From Annona cherimola (taxonomy: Eukaryota; Streptophyta; Magnoliopsida; Magnoliales; Annonaceae): 64,000 bases of DNA. A program made the translations under genes and the position numbers. This document shows positions 56,890 to 64,000 of the stretch, piece by piece. Each line of letters begins with the position of its first letter. Within the stretch, counting starts at the first letter, position 1. The stretch is from NCBI GenBank assembly GCA_030490835.1, contig CM059971.1:40534012-40598011 (forward strand). Direction: 5' to 3'. The notes below the pieces were generated by a model. It was not told the DNA's origin. It saw only the letters and a program-made list of their open reading frames with translations, and searched no databases.

Positions 56890-57323
56890 GAGCTCTGCTT
56901 ACATGTATCTTTTTTACATATTCTTCTTTATTTTTAATATGTTGGTAGTTGATGAAAAAATATATTCTATCTATTGTATTTAGTATAATTTATATTTTTA
57001 TGTCACTATACATGGGTCATATCTAACAATGCAATAAAATAATTTAATATTAAAAAAAATTTTGAATTAGTATTTTGAACATCTAAATTATCTAAAATAT
57101 TATTAGTATATGGATAAATGATCATATAACGTATTATTATATTCTAATATGTATGTGAATTGATGTAAGCATTTTTTTAATTTACACATTAATATATTAA
57201 TTTTTTTAGCAAATGTGGCCTCTGTAATTGGATGAAACTTTTTGTCTTTGCTAAACAAATAATGTTAAAAAATAAAGAACATTATACAAAATTGCTTCTA
57301 TGTAACCCATTACAGCAGAGCTC
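56890..57323. mobile_element. Mutator-type MITE (434 bp)
   Basis: Ends GAGCTCTGCT...AGCAGAGCTC are inverted repeats. A perfect 9-bp duplication ATTATTTAT lies at 56881-56889 and 57324-57332. The interior resembles the D subfamily copy at 32140-32690, which connects at least part of family D with Mutator-like MITEs. No coding capacity. Confidence 0.85.
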
Positions 57324-57332
57324 ATTATTTAT

Positions 57333-58165
57333 ATATTTACTTAGAATGTCCAAGTGGTGATTTAAGTACATATAAGATGACAAAATAGGGCTACCAAGGG
57401 TGTACCTTAGTGGTAACTCATACTTGCTCACTGTTAGCTAGTTATAAGTTTGACTCTTCTCTCCCCCATTTGGCTAGTGTAGAAGCTTTTCTGTTTTCTC
57501 ACTTTGGTAGAAATATTTATAGTTTCCTTCTGTGTGGGTTATTATTAAAAATTTTACTCTATTGTGTAAGGATTGTAAATGTACTTGAATGTAATATGAG
57601 TCATCATTATATATATAAATACCCATAAAAATGACAGAATAGGAAGATTTATCATTTCAAGTTGGGTAAAGACAATAGCTTTATTGTGTCTCCTCTAGAC
57701 TACATTTCCATCAAGTACTTAGTCTTCCAAGATAGATGGATTGAAAATAAAAATCAATTATTATTTACATTTTTCATCAAGTACTTAGTCTTCCAAGATA
57801 GATGGCTTGAAAATAAAAATCAATTATTATTTACATTTTTCATATTTTTATATAATTATTATTTACTTTATTACCTTTAATTAACAGTATTGTGTCATTT
57901 CATTCACTTATTTTTAAGAGGAAAGAGGGAGAAAAAGTAAAATAACGGAAAATTTTGGAGAAAATATAAAAAATAAAAGAATAATATAACATGATAAGAA
58001 TAATTATTAGAAGCAAGAATGAATAAAATTAAAATGATACATTAATTATTTAATAGAAATGAAAAAATTAGTATGAAGCTGGGTAATTACACACAAAAAG
58101 TCAATGACGTTTGGTAATGTTGTTCATAATCTCACCACAAGTGTGTGGGTCATAAATTGTGGTAT
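57333..58165. other. AT-rich intergenic with a 66-bp tandem duplication
   Basis: No gene. At 57711-57842 a 66-bp unit (TCAAGTACTTAGTCTTCCAA...) is present twice with one difference (GGATTG against GGCTTG). The open frame at 57662-57880 exists only because 66 is divisible by three. Confidence 0.8.
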
Positions 58166-58170
58166 ATAAA

Positions 58171-61100
58171 TGTAGTGCCCCCAACCTGAGACGTCACAAA
58201 GCTTTACTCTAAGATCGTTGTTGATTAGTAAATGTGAGTCAGGATTGTTACCATGATCACGCGGCGGGTTCTTAAATTGGATCTCATCCAAAAAAAATTC
58301 GTTTCGTCCATTCTCCTTGTCATATCCTCTCCTTACATTCCGCTCCATTCATTTTACAAATAATAATATACTTGTAATTCATCGCACTTAGCATTTTAAA
58401 ATACCACTTGGATCCCCTTTTATTTTTATATATGTTTATAATCTCGCCTCCTGGCAGTTGTCATCAACTACATATATCATTCATAAATTTCATCTTGCTC
58501 CCTTACATCATCAGTTTTATCAACCTGGTCATGTCATAATCAGATAAAATACATTTATAGTCAAGTATTCGACATACATACTTGTATACACACTTTCAAT
58601 CATAAATTCACATAGCATTTAGAACAATCAGTAAGTTCACATACTTTAACATTCCTTAGAAATTCCAATCATATTATTCCATATATCGTAGCTAATCATT
58701 TTAGCACACACATGAATACCATCTCATACATTTCCTCGAATGCTCAGGTTCTTTATCCCTTGAGCTTCCCTATACCTATCTAAGATTTAGGAAAATAAAA
58801 CGTGAGTGAAAACTCAATAAGCAAGCATTTTATCGTCAGACAAACATTTTCCTGTAAAATATTTTCATAAACATCATTTTTCATATAAACCTTTTTATAT
58901 CTCACGTCTGGGCTTTCCAAAGGCAATGCATATGCATATAAATTTTTTAGGTAACTCTCTTTTGTAATTATGTGAACATTTTTATGTCCCAAAACATTTT
59001 TCACATAAACTCTTTTTGATAATGGACATTTTTATGTCCTAAAATATTTTTCACATAAACCCTTTTTGGGACTTATTTAAAAACCAAACATATGCATGTA
59101 ATCCTTTTTCATGAATACATTTACATAGAAATCTTTGCAACTCAACCTTGATATATACACTTTTTGTGTAAACACTTTTCTGATCCTATTTTTAAGGTAA
59201 CCTTTTTCGTATAAGCTCATGTAACCCCATTTAGGGTAATCTTTTTGTGTAAATAATTTCATATCCCAGTTTCTAGGTTTTTTTTCCAAGACAAAACATA
59301 TGCAAATGCATTTTTCCCCATTTAGTACTGACATTTACTAAGTGATCATCTACCTTTTGAAAGAGAATCCATCATATAACAACATGCTAGCCAGCCGATC
59401 GTTCCTTAAACTTGCTCCCATCTTAGGGAGGGCACCGCTGGCCTCCTGCCTTCCCTTAGCGACTTGGCCATACGTAGAGTGGGCCCCGGTCCATCTGCAA
59501 TCGTCTCTATAATTGACCTATTTATTATTCTGGTGCACTATACATCATAATATATATCTATATACTAGCATGATTTCATGAAATATCACAGACTGCAGTC
59601 TGTGTCCTTTTTAGCAACTTGTAAAGTGGACGCACCTACTTTAAACATATTTTCATAAACATTCTTTGAATTTCAGTTTTAGGATGACCACCCTTAAATA
59701 ATTTTAGAAATATTTAAGTAAAATATTTTGATAAACATTTTTAATATTTGAGAAAATAATCTTTTCTGAAAGTGTTATTTTAATAAATCTTAAAATCATC
59801 GTGATAAGGGGTTTCGAAGCATTTCCATATTCATGAAAAGAATCTTTTCTCACAAATATTTTCTTTATTTTCATTTTAGGGTTTTTTGTACACAAATGAT
59901 ATGCAATTGTATCATCTTTCTTTATCTATCATAGTATCATATACTAGTCAACAAATTATCATTGTCATTTTTATGTAAAAAAGAGCTTGCATAACCCTTT
60001 GAATACTATTTTAGCAAACAAAAATTCAATTCATTTTGTATAGTTAATTTATCAGATTGGCCACCCTTAAACCCTTTTTAGAAACATCCGTATAAACATT
60101 TTCGAGGAATTTTCAAAGTATTTTCATATTTAAAGAAAATCAAAACCTTTCTAATAACCATTTCAAACATATGGATCATTTCCAAAACATTATTTAATTT
60201 CAAGTGTCGTGTCAAAGAGTAACCAATTTCTTTCCATAAATCAGCCTTTTTTTCTTTTCTTCCATAAACGCACTTGTTTTTCACAAAATCCTGGGGAGGT
60301 AAAACTCAGATATGTTTACAAATATTACTTTGTGGAAGGGTCAAAAACTCCTTTTTTCTCATAAAATCCTTTAGAAATAACATCTTAAAGAACTTGCTCA
60401 CTTATAAGCAATTCTTAAAATTAGTAATGTAAAACATTTTCAATCTTTGCAACACTTGAGATAACATAAATATTTTAAGAAATGTTGCTTGCTTACAATG
60501 AAGCAATTCTGGAACATTTCATTAAAACCATAATTTTCAAGACTTACGCTTGCACTTGTAAGAAATTATTAAAAGCATCAATCATAAACATTTTTAATCA
60601 TTTCAACACTTTGGATGAAATTAATATTTTGAAAAGTTTGTTTGCTTACCTGTGATAGCTTCAATCCCCTCATTCCATCCTTTTCTTTGCCTTTGCTGAG
60701 ATAAATGAAAATGACATTTCATTTACATACATAAAATTTCAAATGTTGTATCCATTAGGGTTTTCCTATTTACATAAATTTACATCAAACTAACTCAACT
60801 CACTTGTCTTTCAAGTTGGGTGTCAATTTTTCCGATTCACACATTAGTGTGACATGTGCTTCCATCGTGACCATTCTTTTCATTTTATTACCCTTATTTA
60901 GGGTGAACTTTCAAATTCATTACAATCATTAATTTGACTCAACATTTGGAGATTCAAACTCTCCCATTTATCATTTAATATTCATATTTTTTATTTTCAC
61001 ATTAGTGCTTATTCAAGGCATTTATTTTTGAGTTAGGGCTACTAATTTCAATTCCAAATTTTTGAGATTTTATAATTTTCGCAAAACAGCTCTAACTTTT

Positions 61101-63119
61101 CTTATTTGACCATATTTCCTTCTCAAGTTTGCACATTAGTTAAGTATATATGTTCATTCTCCTTCCTTGCCATTCATACCTTTCATATCCACTCTTTTAA
61201 TCACACATATATTATGTGTTAAGCAAGTTCATATAAAACAGAAAATTTTCCTCTTCATTTGGCTTAATTTAAGTACTTATTTGCACATTAATTAGGGTAT
61301 AATCATGAAATCAAAACTCCTCAAATAAATTACTCAAAACTTCATGAGTTTCCACCTTGGACATCCCCATCATCAAGGCCATATAAAACAGATTTTTGAT
61401 TTTCTATTCCTCCCATTTGGACGTCCATAATAGTCCATTAATGGGGTATTTTACCCATATAATTTTCCATATATCTTGTTGTTTAAGTCATGCACCAATT
61501 TTACCCTAAATGAATAAAATTTGCATCAAGTTGTCAATCTCAAGTTTCACTCTTCTAAGGTCCATCATATAAGCTTGTTTTAACATAAATTAAACATAGA
61601 AACATCTCACATAATCAACACATAATAAATAGTTAAAAAAAAAACATATAACTGAAATTAATTTAAATTTCAGCATGATTATCATGGGTAAAATAACCCT
61701 AATTCATACATAGGCTTGAATTCAAACTCCTAATTCATTTATCATTTAATAACCCTATCAAGGGCTCTATAAATCATCAATAAATATTCATAAATGAATC
61801 AATTTAGGAATCATTATTTGAGCTAGAAAACTTTTCAATTAACAAAACTAAATCATGGTTTAAACACCTACTTGAGATGTGAAGTTTTCTTCCTCTTTGC
61901 CCAAGTTGAAAACTCCCCTTCTTCCCTTCTTTTTCTCTTCCTTTTCTTCTCCTTTTATTCCCTTTCATGGAACGTCCTTGCTATTGGATTTTTTTCTTTT
62001 TTTTCCTAGCTGCTGCAAGTGGACGTCCCATGCTGCTACCTTCTTCCTCCTCCTTATTTTTTTTCTTCCTTTCTTGCTGGAAAGTCCAAGGGATGTTACT
62101 GAATTTTTTTTTCTCTAAGTGTTACTACCAAAACACATCCAAGGGTTGCCTCAATTCCTTTTTATTTGTCGCTGCAATTTTAAGCCACTCATTCCCTTTT
62201 GATAATGCTAATCTTGCCACATCATATTTAGGTTTTAAATAAATAAATTATTTACTAACTTGCTGCCCAAATAAACCTGTTGCAATGTCCCTTTTTCAGC
62301 CCCATTTGCAAGTTGATTCCTTGCATTTTTATTAATTAAAAATTTGCCCAAATCACTTAGCCTTGCTACACATTGAGTGGAGGTTGAAAGAGTTAAATTT
62401 TGCACCTTTTTGCTCAGCTTTAATTTCTCTCAATAAATCCTTGTTTGACACATGTCCCATTTACATTTCAAAAGTAAACTTTCAATTTATTTGGTTGGCA
62501 CATGTGTCAATTATCACGTTTTTCATTAATTGCAAATCACTTTTTTAAAAGCAAAAGTCAATGGTTTTAACTCTAAGTGATTAAGCATTTTACCATGATA
62601 TTTAGCTTAATCAAATCCATCCATATGATAGAACACCTTGTTTTAACCGTCCATAAAAAAATTCATCTCAAAATGACCTTTCTAATGCAAAATATAAGCA
62701 TTTGAAAATATCATATGGAATTTGATAGAATTAAATCATTATCATCATAATTCAATTATGATTAACATAATCCATACCGTTCATGAGGTAGAGCACGTCA
62801 ACATGTGCTTACCTTTGAAATTTCACGTCAACCCGCCTTATGGGCTTCTAGTTATGAATTTTCAAACAATAACCTAATTTATCTCATCATTATCATCAAT
62901 TAAACAAAATTAATAGAATAATTAACCATGCCACATTATTATTTTCATACCTTATTTTTTCTTTTTGTGCACATTAATCCACATCGGGCCAAGGTGATTA
63001 ACTTAACCACCTCACTTGGTTATTTGCCCTAATCTCATCCATTTAATTAAATCATACAATTAACAGTAATTAAATGCCTAGATTACATGTTTGGGTCTCA
63101 AATTATTCTTGGCATCACA
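58171..63119 (-). repeat. F4: family F solo LTR (4949 bp)
   Basis: Begins TGTAGTGCCCCC and ends GGCATCACA, flanked by a perfect ATAAA duplication (58166-58170, 63120-63124). It shares the GATCACGCGGCGGGTTC block (58254), GTGAAAACTCAATAAGCAAG, GGAGGGCACCGCTGGC (59438) and AGCGACTTGGCC with the other copies. It is the most diverged from F1/F2 and probably old. No coding frame is supported. Confidence 0.85.
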
Positions 63120-63124
63120 ATAAA

Positions 63125-64000
63125 ATATCGATCCATATAGAATTCGGGGCTATAAATTTTACTTTAAAAGCTTTTTTAACAAATATCAATAGAGTAAAGT
63201 GGAATATAAAAATAGAGAAGTAAAAAAGAGAAAATAGAATTTATAACTAGAATAAATATTAGAAAGCAGGGTTGCGAGTGTTTAGGGTCTAGGATTTCAC
63301 ATGCGTATTTTGCGATGGATGCATGATTGCTTATTTAATGTAGATATTGTTTGTTAAAAGAGAACAAACTTTAATTTATTCTTGCACCTTCTTTAGAAAT
63401 CTAGAAGACATAACTTTAATTTATTCTTAACCACCTACTCTCATTGGATTAAGTAAAGAAGGATTCATTAAGTTCTGTGGCCGTTCATAAATTCCTCAAG
63501 ATTTTCATGTCTATTCTTATAATCTTAGATTTCTAGGTTTAATATCTTGATTATCGTATATTAGATTTTCACCTCTCAGTTCCATCACCTAATATATATA
63601 AAATTATTGCTAAGGTGGGAGTTCAAATACTAGGCAAACATTAAATTGTAAGATATTAAATTAACAATAATATCCATCATAAATAAATCAAAACCACACA
63701 CCACGCTACATTGTATGTATGCTACATCCTAAATCTAGATTAAGGGTTGAGCCTAGCATGTTTAAATTCAAAATAAAATTAAAAGTCAAATCCATCTTAA
63801 ACAAGATAATTAAAATAATGAGGAAAAAAGAAAGAAAATCTTATTAGCGGAAAGTCCTGATGATGTGTCAATCATTCCATGCAACTCTCACCACTCTGCA
63901 TTTTATCCTATGCTCTTTGTCTTGTCTCCACCCCTTGCTCTCTTTCTCTCAAATTTTCTACCTGAAATTTTCTCCATTGAATTTCTCTATGCATTTTTCT
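63125..64000. other. Intergenic, nothing recognised
   Basis: AT-rich sequence with CT-rich ends near 63930-64000. No ORF, repeat end or RNA gene recognised. Confidence 0.5.

Noticed and set aside
57662..57880. 72-codon open frame with an internal repeat
   Set aside because: The repeat is the 66-bp DNA duplication in AT-rich sequence; no start context, domain or partner gene.

Overview
This is repeat-rich nuclear DNA from a flowering plant. The evidence is an intron-containing RNase III-like gene with plant RTL2 domain architecture, copia elements of the plant Sirevirus (SIRE/Maximus) lineage, and Del/Tekay-type Ty3/gypsy LTRs. I cannot name the species. Only one host gene is supported. Most of the other long reading frames belong to retrotransposons or are chance frames in AT-rich or low-complexity DNA.

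Layout, left to right. 1-7610: Sirevirus-like copia element A (minus strand), cut by the window edge: partial third ORF (ORF3), decayed pol, gag, PBS and 5' LTR. 7611-15200: pieces of a gypsy LTR family called F here (fragment F0; then F1, a minus-strand element with only about 0.9 kb between its LTRs), with a Sirevirus LTR fragment (G) between them. 15201-20097: remnant of another gypsy element (H) split by solo LTR F2. 20098-33491: a cluster of AT-rich MITE-like repeats (family D) that received a Sirevirus solo LTR (C), which in turn received the complete Sirevirus-like element B (21787-30418). 33492-49084: solo LTR F3, split by complete element E (34012-44799, plus strand). 49085-49430: more family D.

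50074-55301 (minus strand): a two-exon gene that I reconstructed, with an intron of about 4.0 kb. It encodes a 394-residue protein with one RNase III domain and two dsRNA-binding domains, like plant RTL2. The second exon was found by eye from its acceptor site, its phase and the encoded dsRBD. 55465-57323: three MITEs, two of them with perfect 9-bp target-site duplications (Mutator type). 58171-63119: solo LTR F4. 63125-64000: nothing recognised.

Nesting can be read from target-site duplications: B (TTACT) inside C (ATAGG/ATAAG) inside D; E (GTAGA) inside F3 (GATAT) inside D; F2 (GCAGC/GCAAC) inside H; F4 (ATAAA). The least ordinary features are: (i) arrays of nested palindromes centred on AGTCGACT in every Sirevirus LTR here and again downstream of pol; (ii) ORF3, in the position of the Sirevirus env-like gene but resembling the 'putative plant transposon protein' domain and preceded by a gene-like CT-rich leader, present in A and E and absent from B; (iii) a conserved 37-40 nt intron-like gag-pol junction whose length is 1 modulo 3 in all three copies; (iv) tandem PBS-bearing repeats in F1 that include an inverted copy of the PBS core. 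No coding copia copy looks intact.
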